Assembly: GCF_017312725.1 (NCBI RefSeq) | Contig: NZ_BOPO01000055.1 | Location: forward strand, 223,252-287,251 | DNA from: Actinocatenispora comari | GTDB lineage: Bacteria; Actinomycetota; Actinomycetes; Mycobacteriales; Micromonosporaceae | Length of the DNA stretch: 64,000 bases | Reading direction: 5' to 3' | In this document: positions 16,712-24,598 of the stretch, in pieces | Layout of the letters: each line of letters starts with the position of its first letter | Position numbering within the stretch: the first letter of the stretch is position 1 | Notes under the pieces: generated by a model | The model's database searches: none | The model's input: only the letters and a program-made list of their open reading frames with translations | Told to the model about the DNA's origin: nothing | Program-made: the position numbers and the translations under genes

Positions 16712-18109
16712 TCACCGCGGGATGGCCGCGGCATCGGGCTGCGCTGCCGACAGCAGTACGCCGCGGGCGACCAGCCGGGCCCGCAGCTCGGCCAGATCAG
16801 CGTCGCGTGCCGAGCCACCGGTCGAAGCGGCCAGCGCCGCGGCGGTCCCGGCCGCCTCCCCGGTGGCGAAGCAGGTGGCGGTGATCCGCGCCGAGCCGTT
16901 GGCCTCGTGCGTACTGGACAGGCAGCGGCCGGCGACCAGCAGGTTGTCCAGGCCGGAGGCGACCAGGCAGCGGTACGGAATGTCGTAGCCGGCGTCGAGC
17001 TGGTCGGTGTGCGACAGGCTCGGGCGGTCGGCGGCGTGAATGTCGATCGGGAACGCCCCGCGCGCCACCGCGTCGTCGAAGTGCGCCGCGCCGAGCACGT
17101 CGTCGCGGGTCAGCGTGTACTCGCCGACGATGCGGCGGGACTCGCGCACGCCGACCCGGTCGGCGACGGCCGCCACGTACGCCTGCGCGCCGCCCGGCAC
17201 CCGCTGCCGGAACCAGTGCGCCACCTCCAGCACCTGCCGGGCCAGTACCGGCAGCGCATCGCCCGCCCATCCGGTGCCAGGCTCCCCGGCCGGGGTCCGG
17301 GTCAGGTTGATCACCGCCTCGCCTCGCCGGGGCCAGCCCGCCACGTGCATCTCGTTGCGGGCGAACGAAAGCAGCCCTTCCTCGTGCCCGGCTCGCAGCA
17401 GCGTGGCGAAGCCCCACAGGTTGACGTGCTCGTCGTGGGCAGACCCGATCACGTTGCCGGGACGCAGCTCCGCCGGATGCTGCCGGACGTACTCCAGCAG
17501 CGGCGCGAAGTCGATCCCGCCCAGCTTCAGGGTGAGCGAGGCCGGTTGACGGCGCTGTCGGCTGTCGGTGTGTACCACCGCCCCGGCCAGGGCTGCGACC
17601 GCGGCGTCGCCGGTGCAGTCGACGACGACGCCGGCCCGCACGACTCGTTGCCCGGCCACACCCCAGGTCGCCACCTCCACAACCCGTCGGGTCGTGCTTG
17701 CGGGCTCGTTCGGCCCGGTCTGCTCGGTGATCGCGCCGGTCACGATCGTGTCCAGCCAGATCGTGACCCCGGCGTCGCCCAGCATGATCGCCTCGGCCAG
17801 GGCCAGTTCGGCGTGGTTGACCGGGGTGCGGGTGGCGGTGTAGCCGACATCGTCGCGCACGTGGCCGGGCGTTCCGCCGTACTCGGCGAGCCGATCGACC
17901 AGCCGTTGGCCGAAGCCGGCGATCACCTGTCGACCCGCCACGTCGTGGAAGCCGGCGGAGTGTTCCAGCAGCTGCCAGGCCAGTGTGCCGCCGACCTGAC
18001 CGGTCGATTCGACCAGCAGGGTCCGCGCGCCGGACTCGGCGGCGGCGCAGGCGGCGGCCACCCCGGCGGAGCCGGCGCCGGCCACCACCACGTCGTAGTG
18101 CTCGTGCAT
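16712..18109 (-). CDS. FAD-dependent oxidoreductase (FAD_oxidored family)
   Basis: 465-residue flavoprotein. The N-terminal Rossmann motif VVVAGAGSAGVAAACAAAESG (residues about 7-27) ends in the dinucleotide-binding VES acid. The rest matches the FAD_oxidored family, including GTLAWQLLEHSAGFHD, a VVVDCTGDAAVAALAG block and the C-terminal NLLVAGRCLSSTHEANGSAR flavin contact. It lies 10 bases after the MFS transporter gene, so the two are one operon, divergent from the DapA-family aldolase operon. The likely role is oxidation of an imported sugar acid or polyol derivative; the substrate is unproven. Confidence 0.88.
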   Translation of the reverse strand: MHEHYDVVVAGAGSAGVAAACAAAESGARTLLVESTGQVGGTLAWQLLEHSAGFHDVAGRQVIAGFGQRLVDRLAEYGGTPGHVRDDVGYTATRTPVNHAELALAEAIMLGDAGVTIWLDTIVTGAITEQTGPNEPASTTRRVVEVATWGVAGQRVVRAGVVVDCTGDAAVAALAGAVVHTDSRQRRQPASLTLKLGGIDFAPLLEYVRQHPAELRPGNVIGSAHDEHVNLWGFATLLRAGHEEGLLSFARNEMHVAGWPRRGEAVINLTRTPAGEPGTGWAGDALPVLARQVLEVAHWFRQRVPGGAQAYVAAVADRVGVRESRRIVGEYTLTRDDVLGAAHFDDAVARGAFPIDIHAADRPSLSHTDQLDAGYDIPYRCLVASGLDNLLVAGRCLSSTHEANGSARITATCFATGEAAGTAAALAASTGGSARDADLAELRARLVARGVLLSAAQPDAAAIPR

Positions 18110-18119
18110 CGACAGCTCC

Positions 18120-19445
18120 TCAGATCGGCAGTCGGCGGCGCAGGACCACGCCGTACATGGTTGCGGAGATCAGGCACAGCACCGCGGTGACGCCCAGCGC
18201 AATCGGGAAGCCGCCGAACTGATCCACGATGACACCGGTCACAACCGGCGCGCAGGCGCCGCCGAGGAAACCGCCGAAGTTCTGCACGCTGCCCATCGAG
18301 GCGACCAGCCGTGGCGTGCGCACCACGTTGGTGGCAAGCGTCCAGTAGACGCCGGAGCTGAGGCTGTAGGTGAACATCCCGATGGTCAGCAGCACCACTG
18401 CGACCGCCTGACCGTGACTGAACGCGGTCGCGAACAGTGCCACCGCGGTCAGCAGCGCACCGGCGGCGATCGTGTACTTCCGAGCCCGCACCGGATCCAT
18501 CCCGCGCACGATGAGTCGGTCCGAGATCCGGCCGCCGAGCAGCACCGCGACCGCGCCGGCGATGTACGGCAGCGCGGCGAGCAGGCCGGCGTGCCCGATG
18601 GTGAAGTGCTGCGCGCTTTCCAGATAGGACGGCAGCCAGGTGATGTAGAACCAGAACACGTACTGCAGGCAGAACGCACCGATCACCATCACCCAGGTGG
18701 TGGGATAGCGGAACAGGCTGGCCCACTCCCGGACGGTGGCCTTCTGCTCGGTGCCGACGGTGCTGGCGTCCTTGGTGATCTGACCGGCCCGGATGTAGTC
18801 CAGTTCGGTACGGCTGACGAACCGGCTGCGGCCCGGCTCCCGGTACAACACCAGCCAGCCGACGAGGGCGAGCAAGCCGAGCAAGCCCATCAGGACGAAC
18901 ATCATGGGCCAGCCGAACGCCAACATCAGTGCGGTCGCGATCGGTGGCGAGATGGCCAGCCCGACCTGGGTGGCGCTGATGTAGATGCCGGTGGCGAGCG
19001 CCTTCTCCCGGTCCGGGAACCAGGCGTCGGTGGCCTTCAGGGCGGCCGGGAACATCGGCGCCTCCGAGACGCCGAGCGCGGCGCGCAGTCCGACGAACAT
19101 CCCGATCGAGCGGGCCAGCCCGGTCAGGATCGCCACCACCGACCAGGCGCCGGCCGCTATCGCCATCATGATCCGTGAGCCGAACCGGTCGATGGCCCAC
19201 CCGGTCGGCAGGTTCATCACCGCGTACGGCCACACGAAGGCGGAGAGCACCACGCCCATCTCGGTGGCGCTGATGCCGAGGTCGTGCCGGATCAGCGGGG
19301 CGGCCACCGACAGGTTGCCGCGGTCCAGATAGTTCGTGATGGTCAGCACCGTGATCACACCGATCACGACCCAGCGGAAGTTGCGTCCCCTGGGTCGTCG
19401 CGGCTGGTCGACGCCGACGCCGGGGGAGACCTCGGTGGTCTGCAT
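18120..19445 (-). CDS. MFS transporter, anion:cation symporter (ACS) family
   Basis: 441 residues with twelve predicted helices. ACS-family landmarks are NYLDRGNLSVAAPLIRHDLG after helix 1, and FGSRIMMAIAAGAWSV at the loop 2-3 motif. Family members import sugar acids such as galactonate, glucarate or tartrate, or other organic anions. The ATG at 19445 was chosen because GAGGAG lies 7 bases upstream; a longer upstream reading would run through the divergent promoter. It is co-transcribed with the FAD oxidoreductase and faces the aldolase/LacI/DhaKL operon, so it is the likely importer for that pathway. Confidence 0.9.
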   Translation of the reverse strand: MQTTEVSPGVGVDQPRRPRGRNFRWVVIGVITVLTITNYLDRGNLSVAAPLIRHDLGISATEMGVVLSAFVWPYAVMNLPTGWAIDRFGSRIMMAIAAGAWSVVAILTGLARSIGMFVGLRAALGVSEAPMFPAALKATDAWFPDREKALATGIYISATQVGLAISPPIATALMLAFGWPMMFVLMGLLGLLALVGWLVLYREPGRSRFVSRTELDYIRAGQITKDASTVGTEQKATVREWASLFRYPTTWVMVIGAFCLQYVFWFYITWLPSYLESAQHFTIGHAGLLAALPYIAGAVAVLLGGRISDRLIVRGMDPVRARKYTIAAGALLTAVALFATAFSHGQAVAVVLLTIGMFTYSLSSGVYWTLATNVVRTPRLVASMGSVQNFGGFLGGACAPVVTGVIVDQFGGFPIALGVTAVLCLISATMYGVVLRRRLPI

Positions 19446-19529
19446 GTCCGCGCTCCTCTGATCTGGCAATGTCACCGGTTTCACACCATGAACCCGGCAA
19501 AGGCCCATGTCAAGAGCGTGTTTCCCGTG

Positions 19530-19557
19530 TTGACACGGCTTGGTCTCGCCGTGTATC
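19530..19557 (+). promoter_or_regulatory. Candidate promoter of the aldolase operon
   Basis: A perfect TTGACA is at 19530-19535 and a TGTATC at 19552-19557, 16 bases apart. The alternative -10, TATCCC at 19554, gives 18 bases. It points towards the aldolase gene at 19618 and sits just upstream of the LacI-type palindrome. The -35 also lies inside a small palindrome, GTGTTGACAC. Confidence 0.55.
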
Positions 19558-19566
19558 CCTGGAAAC

Positions 19567-19584
19567 GATGTAACCGATGACATC
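19567..19584. promoter_or_regulatory. LacI-family operator
   Basis: The word GATGTAACCGATGACATC is an 18-base palindrome matching at 14 positions, with the central CG step typical of LacI/GalR operators. It lies downstream of the candidate promoter and 33 bases before the aldolase ATG, in the divergent region that also serves the MFS transporter. The LacI gene is the second gene of the operon, so autoregulated control of both arms is inferred. Confidence 0.7.
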
Positions 19585-19617
19585 TGTGCATCGGCAACTC
19601 CGGCGAACAGGACCTCC

Positions 19618-20508
19618 ATGACGATCGATCTGCACGGAATCATCCCGCCCCTGGTCACGCCGTTCGATGCGGACGAACGCGTCGACGAGAACGCACTGCG
19701 CGCCGAGGTGCGCTACCACCTCGACCGCGGCGTGCACGGCCTGTGCGTGACCGGCAGTACCGGCGACGGCCAGATGCTGTCCGCGGAGGACTCCGCGACC
19801 GTCGCCGCCGCGGCCGTCAAGGAGGTCGCCGGTCGGGTCCCGGTCATCTCCGGCATCATCCGCGACTCCACCGCAGAGGTCATCCGGTACGGCAACCTGC
19901 TGCGCGAGACCGGAGTCGACGCGCTGCAGGTCACGCCCGTGCACTACCTCTTCCAGCCGGACGAGGAGAACACCATCGCCTACTACCGGCGCATCAGCGA
20001 GGAGACCGGCCTGCCGGTGCTGATCTACAACGTCATTCCGTACGCGCTGATCCCCGCCACGACGGTGGCTCGCATCCTGAACGAGGTGCCCGGTGTCATC
20101 GCCGTCAAGCAGTCCGGCGGCAACATCCATCAGCTGGCCGACCTGCTGCACTACGCGCCCACCGGTGGCAAGGTGTTCACCGCCGTCGACGACCTGCTCT
20201 ACCCCGGGTACCTACTGGGCGCGCAGGGGGCGATCTCGGCGACCCTGACCGTGGTGCCGGAACTGTGCGTCGCCCAGTGGGATGCGGTCCAGCGCGGCGA
20301 TCACGCCGAGGCCCTCGCGATCCACAACAAACTGCTGCCGGTCTGGCGGGCCATCGACGGCCCGAACATGACCGTCCGCATCAAGGCCGCGCTCGCCCTG
20401 CAGGGCCGCGATGGTGGCCACGGCCGAAGCCCACTGACCCCGGTCAGCGACGTCGAGCGCGACACCATCCGGCAGGCGCTGACCAAGGCCGGCGTGGTGC
20501 AGCACTGA
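19618..20508 (+). CDS. DapA-family (dihydrodipicolinate synthase/N-acetylneuraminate lyase) aldolase
   Basis: 296-residue class I aldolase barrel. The motif TGSTGDGQML (about 42-51) corresponds to the GTTGE substrate-carboxylate loop, Y137 in YNVIPY is the proton shuttle, and K164 in VIAVKQSGG forms the Schiff base with pyruvate. It lies outside any lysine-synthesis cluster and sits with a LacI regulator, an ACS transporter and dihydroxyacetone-type kinase genes. It is therefore more likely a catabolic pyruvate-releasing sugar-acid aldolase or dehydratase than true DapA. Confidence 0.88.
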   Translation: MTIDLHGIIPPLVTPFDADERVDENALRAEVRYHLDRGVHGLCVTGSTGDGQMLSAEDSATVAAAAVKEVAGRVPVISGIIRDSTAEVIRYGNLLRETGVDALQVTPVHYLFQPDEENTIAYYRRISEETGLPVLIYNVIPYALIPATTVARILNEVPGVIAVKQSGGNIHQLADLLHYAPTGGKVFTAVDDLLYPGYLLGAQGAISATLTVVPELCVAQWDAVQRGDHAEALAIHNKLLPVWRAIDGPNMTVRIKAALALQGRDGGHGRSPLTPVSDVERDTIRQALTKAGVVQH

Positions 20509-20600
20509 CGGCCGCGGCGAAGCCCACGGCGGGATTCGCGACCGGCTCCGACGCCCGTACTCTGAAGGGTCGATCGCGACCGTCCACGAAGGAGCGACCA

Positions 20601-21698
20601 GTGACGAGCATCCGGGACGTGGCAAGGCACGCGCGCGTGTCCACCGCGACGGTGGCCAGGGTGCTGTCCGGACGCACGCCGGTCAGCCCCGATCTGAAGG
20701 CCCGGGTCCAGCAAGCCGTCGAGGATCTGCGGTACGTGCCGAACGGGGTGGCGCGCAGCCTGTCCCGGGGCCGTACCTCGTTGCTCGGGCTGCTGGTGTC
20801 CGACATCGCCAACCCGTTCTCCGGCCAGGTCGCCCGCGGCCTGGAGGACGAGGCGGCCAAGCACGGCTACCACGTGCTGGTGGGCAGCTCCGATTTCGAG
20901 CAGGACCGGGAGGACCAGCTGCTGGCCTCGTTCGCGGCCCGCACCGTGGACGCGGTCGCGTTGGTGTCCGCCTCCGGTGCCACCGAGGCGATGCAGCGGC
21001 TGCTGGACACCGGGCTGCCGCTGGTGTTCGTGGACCGTCGGCCCGGCGACGGGGTGAAGGCGCCGGTGATTCGCACCGACAACCTCAGCGCCGCGCACGA
21101 CGCCGTGGCCCACCTGATCGAGCTGGGTCACCGGGACCTGGCGATGATCTCCGGGCCGACGACCCTGCCGACCGCATCCCAACGGCTGCAGGGATTCCGG
21201 ACCGCGTGCGCGGAGGCGGGGTTGACCCTGCGCGAGGAGTGCGTCAGGCAAGGCTTCCTCGGCGTCGACGGCGGCTACCGGGCCGCCCGCGAGGTCCTGG
21301 CGCTCTCCCCGCGCCCGACCGCGCTGTTCTCGTTCAACAACATGCTGGCGGTGGGGGCACTGCGGGCCTTCCGAGAGGCCGGGGTCGCCATTCCCGGCGA
21401 CGTCTCGCTGGTCACCTTCGACGACATGGACCTGTTCCCGTACGTCGACCCGCCCATCACCGCGATCGCCCAGCCTGCTTACCACATCGGTGTGGAGGCC
21501 GCGCGGGCCCTGATCAACCTGCTGGCCGGCGACCGGTTCGTGCCGCGCGAGGTGGTGCTTCCCACCGAGTTTCGCCCCCGCGCATCCTGCGCGCCGCCAC
21601 AGGGGAAGGACACCCCATCAAGAAGCTCCTCAACTCCCCAGCGGCGTTCGTCGACGAAACCCTCGCCGGCATCCTCCGCGCCCACCCCGAGCACCTGA
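20601..21698 (+). CDS. LacI-family transcriptional regulator with a run-on C-terminus
   Basis: 365 residues. The N-terminal HTH (SIRDVARHARVSTATVARVLSG, residues 3-24) and hinge LRYVPNGVARSLSRG are followed by a periplasmic-binding-like sensor domain. The GTG at 20601 has AAGGAG about 6 bases upstream. LacI proteins normally end soon after the motif seen here as LPTEFRPRASCAPP (about residue 333). In this sequence the frame continues for about 32 Ser/Pro/Arg-rich residues that overlap the start of DhaK in another frame, so the tail is probably not an evolved domain. It likely binds the palindrome at 19567 and controls both arms of the module. Confidence 0.9.
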   Translation: MTSIRDVARHARVSTATVARVLSGRTPVSPDLKARVQQAVEDLRYVPNGVARSLSRGRTSLLGLLVSDIANPFSGQVARGLEDEAAKHGYHVLVGSSDFEQDREDQLLASFAARTVDAVALVSASGATEAMQRLLDTGLPLVFVDRRPGDGVKAPVIRTDNLSAAHDAVAHLIELGHRDLAMISGPTTLPTASQRLQGFRTACAEAGLTLREECVRQGFLGVDGGYRAAREVLALSPRPTALFSFNNMLAVGALRAFREAGVAIPGDVSLVTFDDMDLFPYVDPPITAIAQPAYHIGVEAARALINLLAGDRFVPREVVLPTEFRPRASCAPPQGKDTPSRSSSTPQRRSSTKPSPASSAPTPST

Positions 21699-22624
21699 CC
21701 GCAGACCCCGCCGAACCGCGGGTGCTGGTCCGCGCGGGCGGGGCCTCGGCAGGCGAGGTCGGGATCGCGACCGGCGGCGGATCCGGGCACCTCCCACTGT
21801 TCCTCGGCTACGTCGGCCCCGGCCTGGCCACCAGCGTGGCGGTCGGCAACGTGTTCTCCGCGCAGTCCTCCGACGCGGCGCTGGCCGCCATCCGGGCCGC
21901 CGATGCCGGTCGTGGCGTGCTGGTTCTGATCGGCAACTACACCGGTGACCGGCTCAACTTCGAACTGGCCCGCGACCTCGCCGATGCCGAGGGCCGTGAC
22001 ACCCGGCTCGTACTGTTCGCCGACGACGTGCTGTCCGCGCCACCGGAGCGATCAGCTGACCGGCGCGGGGTGGCCGGCGTCGTCTTCGCCTACAAGTGCG
22101 CCGGAGCCGCCGCGGCAGCCGGCGCCAGCCTCGACGAGGTCGCCGCCGTCGCCGAACGTGTCGCCGCCCGGACCCGTACCGCAGGGGTCGGCTTGTCGCC
22201 GACGGTGCTACCCACCACCGGCCGGCCCACCTTCCAACTGGCCGACGACGAGATGGAGATCGGCATCGGCATTCACGGCGAGCCGGGGGTCCGCCGAGGC
22301 ACGCTGCAGTCCGCCGACGCGGTCGCCGACACCCTCCTGGATGCCGTCACCGCCGAACTCGACCTGGCCCCGGGCGCCCGGGTCGCCCTGCTGGTCAACG
22401 GGCTCGGTGCGACCTCGGCCGAGGAACTCTACGTACTGACCGGGCGCCTGCATTCCCGTCTCGACCGGAGCGGCGTCGTCGTGCACCGCACGCTCGTCGG
22501 CGAGTTCGCCACCAGCATGGAGATGGCCGGTGCCTCGGTCAGCGTGCTGCACCTCGACGACGAGCTCGGCACGTTGCTCGACGCGCCCTGCCAGTCGCCG
22601 TTTCTTCCCGGGAGTCTGCGATGA
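21617..22624 (+). CDS. dhaK: Dihydroxyacetone kinase subunit DhaK (apparent ATC start)
   Basis: 335 residues from the proposed start. The nucleophile His220 in GIHGEPG binds the substrate hemiaminally in this family; GGGSGHLPLFLGYVG and LIGNYTGDRLNF are further DhaK hallmarks. The family N-terminus (KKL-N-P) aligns with IKKLLNSP beginning at an ATC codon at 21617, with GGAAGGA 6 bases before it. No ATG, GTG or TTG lies in this frame near that point; the next in-frame GTG would remove about 34 conserved residues. Initiation may therefore be at ATC, or a base differs from the true sequence. It overlaps the LacI 3' end by 82 bases and DhaL by 4. No DhaM is present, so an ATP-dependent kinase is expected. 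Confidence 0.88.
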   Translation: MKKLLNSPAAFVDETLAGILRAHPEHLTADPAEPRVLVRAGGASAGEVGIATGGGSGHLPLFLGYVGPGLATSVAVGNVFSAQSSDAALAAIRAADAGRGVLVLIGNYTGDRLNFELARDLADAEGRDTRLVLFADDVLSAPPERSADRRGVAGVVFAYKCAGAAAAAGASLDEVAAVAERVAARTRTAGVGLSPTVLPTTGRPTFQLADDEMEIGIGIHGEPGVRRGTLQSADAVADTLLDAVTAELDLAPGARVALLVNGLGATSAEELYVLTGRLHSRLDRSGVVVHRTLVGEFATSMEMAGASVSVLHLDDELGTLLDAPCQSPFLPGSLR

Positions 22625-23244
22625 CCGACGTCCCTACCATCGCCGGCTGGCTCGCGCTCGCATGCGAGCGGTGGGCCGCCGCGCGCGACGAGCTCACCGA
22701 ACTCGACGCCGCCGCCGGCGACGGCGATCTGGGTGTGACCGTGGCGGCGGGCGCCACCGGCGTTGCCGCCGCTCTCGCCGGCCTGCCGGCAGACGTCACG
22801 CTGCCAGACCTGGTTCGTTGCGCTGGCGCGGCGTTCGCTCGCGGCAATCCGTCCTCGTTCGCCGCGCTCACCGGAGCGGGCCTTCTCGCGGCCGCCAAGT
22901 ACCTCGATACCGCCGATTCGGACTGCCGCGAGGCCGTGGCCGGTGCGCTCGATGCGGCCGCCGACCGCATCGCGGAACGGGGCCGGGCCGCCGTAGGGGA
23001 GCGAACCGTGCTGGATGCGTTGGTGCCCAGCGTGACCGCACTGCGCTCGGCGCCGCCTGGCCGCGCCGCCGCGCTGACCGCGATGGTGGCCGCGGCCCGC
23101 GTCGGGGTGGCCGCCACCAGCGAGATGCCTGCGGTACGAGGCCGCGCAGCGTGGGTCGGGGAGCGAAGCGCCGGCATCCCCGACGCTGGTGCAACCGCCT
23201 ACCTGCGCCTGCTGGAGGCACTGGCATCGGTCGCGCAGGCCTGA
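22621..23244 (+). CDS. dhaL: Dihydroxyacetone kinase subunit DhaL (nucleotide-binding)
   Basis: 207-residue all-helical kinase subunit. The Mg-ADP/ATP-binding aspartates lie in LDAAAGDGDLG (residues about 28-38), with the conserved GAAFARGNPSS and AAAKYLDT regions and the C-terminal GIPDAGATAYLRLLEAL. It is coupled to DhaK by ATGA overlap. Because no PTS-type DhaM is nearby, the pair should use ATP. DhaKL homologues also act on erythrulose-type ketoses and glyceraldehyde, so the substrate here may be a C3 or C4 sugar made by the aldolase. Confidence 0.9.
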   Translation: MTDVPTIAGWLALACERWAAARDELTELDAAAGDGDLGVTVAAGATGVAAALAGLPADVTLPDLVRCAGAAFARGNPSSFAALTGAGLLAAAKYLDTADSDCREAVAGALDAAADRIAERGRAAVGERTVLDALVPSVTALRSAPPGRAAALTAMVAAARVGVAATSEMPAVRGRAAWVGERSAGIPDAGATAYLRLLEALASVAQA

Positions 23245-23475
23245 CCGTTCGGCATGAGCTGACCGATCGACCTGCGCCGACCGGTCGGACACCCGAGGCA
23301 GGAGCGCTTTCCCGCCAGTACCACTTTCCGGTTCGCATCTCACACTGCGGTCCCGGCATCGTGGTCGGCGCCGCGTCGAGGCGGAACCGACCGTGGGCCC
23401 GGTTTCCGGCTCTGCCGGCGGCAACCGCCGGGTCAGACGAGCCGGGCGCGGTGCGCGCCGGGCATGTGGCCATTC
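23245..23475. other. Non-coding end of the carbohydrate module
   Basis: About 230 bases with no supported gene, between the DhaL stop and the terminator hairpin. Confidence 0.5.
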
Positions 23476-23520
23476 CCCCTCCGGGCCGCCACCGTTGCCG
23501 GTCATAGCGGCCCGGAGGGG
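23476..23520. terminator. Hairpin terminator for the SH3-like gene, possibly bidirectional
   Basis: Perfect 14-bp arms CCCCTCCGGGCCGC (23476-23489) and GCGGCCCGGAGGGG (23507-23520) with a 17-base loop, 6 bases beyond the stop of the minus-strand gene at 23527. It lies between the converging dhaL operon and the SH3-like gene, so it may end both transcripts. Confidence 0.7.
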
Positions 23521-23526
23521 CTGGGT

Positions 23527-23877
23527 TCAGCAGATCGGCGCGTTGTTCGAGGTGACGTACGTCGACGAGACCCAGCCAGTCACGTGCGTGGTGTTGTCGG
23601 TCAAGTAGGAGGCCGGGTAGGTGTAGCAGAGAACGGTCACCGAGTGGCTGCGGTATCCGAGCCCCACCGTCGCGCTGTTGAGGTCGCTGGTTGCGTGGAT
23701 CCGGACACCGTCGCCCAAGAACTCTCCAGGCACGCTCGCCGGTTGCGCGGCGGTCACCGAGGTGGGCGTCAGGTCAGTGACGCGGGTACCGGCCGCGGCC
23801 GGGGCGGAGAGAGCAAACATGCCGGTGATCAGTGCCCCGGCAGCCACGGAGGCAGCCGCGATCCTGCGAATGCGCAT
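23527..23877 (-). CDS. Small secreted SH3-like protein
   Basis: 116 residues with a Sec signal peptide (residues 1-29, cleavage near APAAAG). The mature part has the bacterial SH3 pattern: GVRIHATSDLNSATVGLGYRSHSVTVLCYTY, then HVTGWVSSTYVTS. Two cysteines (in VLCYT and at the C-terminal PIC) could form a disulfide. Such short proteins are common in actinomycetes and may bind peptidoglycan; no catalytic domain is attached. The protein ends normally before a terminator hairpin. Confidence 0.82.
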   Translation of the reverse strand: MRIRRIAAASVAAGALITGMFALSAPAAAGTRVTDLTPTSVTAAQPASVPGEFLGDGVRIHATSDLNSATVGLGYRSHSVTVLCYTYPASYLTDNTTHVTGWVSSTYVTSNNAPIC

Positions 23878-24598
23878 AGGGGTTCGCCTTTCGTCATCGT
23901 GTCGATATCGATCCGGCTCGCGATACCAGCCAGCCCCGGAGCCACCACGATCTGGCTTTCACGGCACGGACTGCGGACGACCAAGGAGCGCCAGGCCTTC
24001 CACCGGGAACCCGTCGGCGCAGGTTCCGGTGCGGCTGCTGGCTCGATCTCCGGCTCGCCCACGACGTAGCTGCTCCCGCCACAATGGTGGGCCGGGCGCC
24101 CGCGTCGGCAGCGATGAGCTGTGATCCGACGGCGTCGCGAGCCGGGTTGCCACCGGGCCATCGTCGGGGCCTGGCGGCGACGCGGCGCCTGACCGGAAAC
24201 CGGTGCGCCGCGCGGATGTCCGTCGGCCACGCTGCTTCGCGTGGTTCAGCTCGTCACTGTTCCTTGCTCATGGCGGCACCTCCTGCGGTTGTCCGTGTCG
24301 CCACCGTAAGAGCACCGCCTTTCACGCCACTATCGCCGCGAGCGCAGTCGAGGATTCTGGTCGGATCGGCGGCGGTGGGCGCTGGTGGCCTGTCCACGGG
24401 AGTACCGCTGGGTACGCGGTGAGGAGATCATCGGCAGTGCGTGAGGCTCATCCGGTGTTCCGGCAGGTTCACCGGCCGCGGTCGGCGGGTGCCGAGGCAC
24501 GGCCATCCACGTGTGCAGGGCCGGCCAACGGCAGCGGTCGCAACATCCGTTGCGGTGAAAGCGAACCACCGGGACGGCTCGGGCGAGAGGGTGCCGTG
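23878..24598. other. Long intergenic region of 721 bases
   Basis: No protein-length gene is supported on either strand. The only clear element is the five-codon minus-strand ORF at 24254-24271 with a perfect AGGAGG. The region lies downstream of the SARP gene and upstream of the SH3-like gene, so promoter and leader elements for the latter are expected near 23880-23960, but none is distinct. Confidence 0.55.
24254..24271 (-). other. Five-codon ORF MSKEQ with a perfect Shine-Dalgarno
   Basis: The minus strand reads ATGAGCAAGGAACAGTGA, preceded by AGGAGG (24279-24284) at 7-base spacing. A near-identical peptide, MKSKEQ, is encoded with its own ribosome site at 29115-29135. It could be a leader peptide, a translational decoy or a micro-peptide gene. 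The ribosome site is optimal, which argues against pure chance, but there is no downstream gene in register. Confidence 0.35.
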
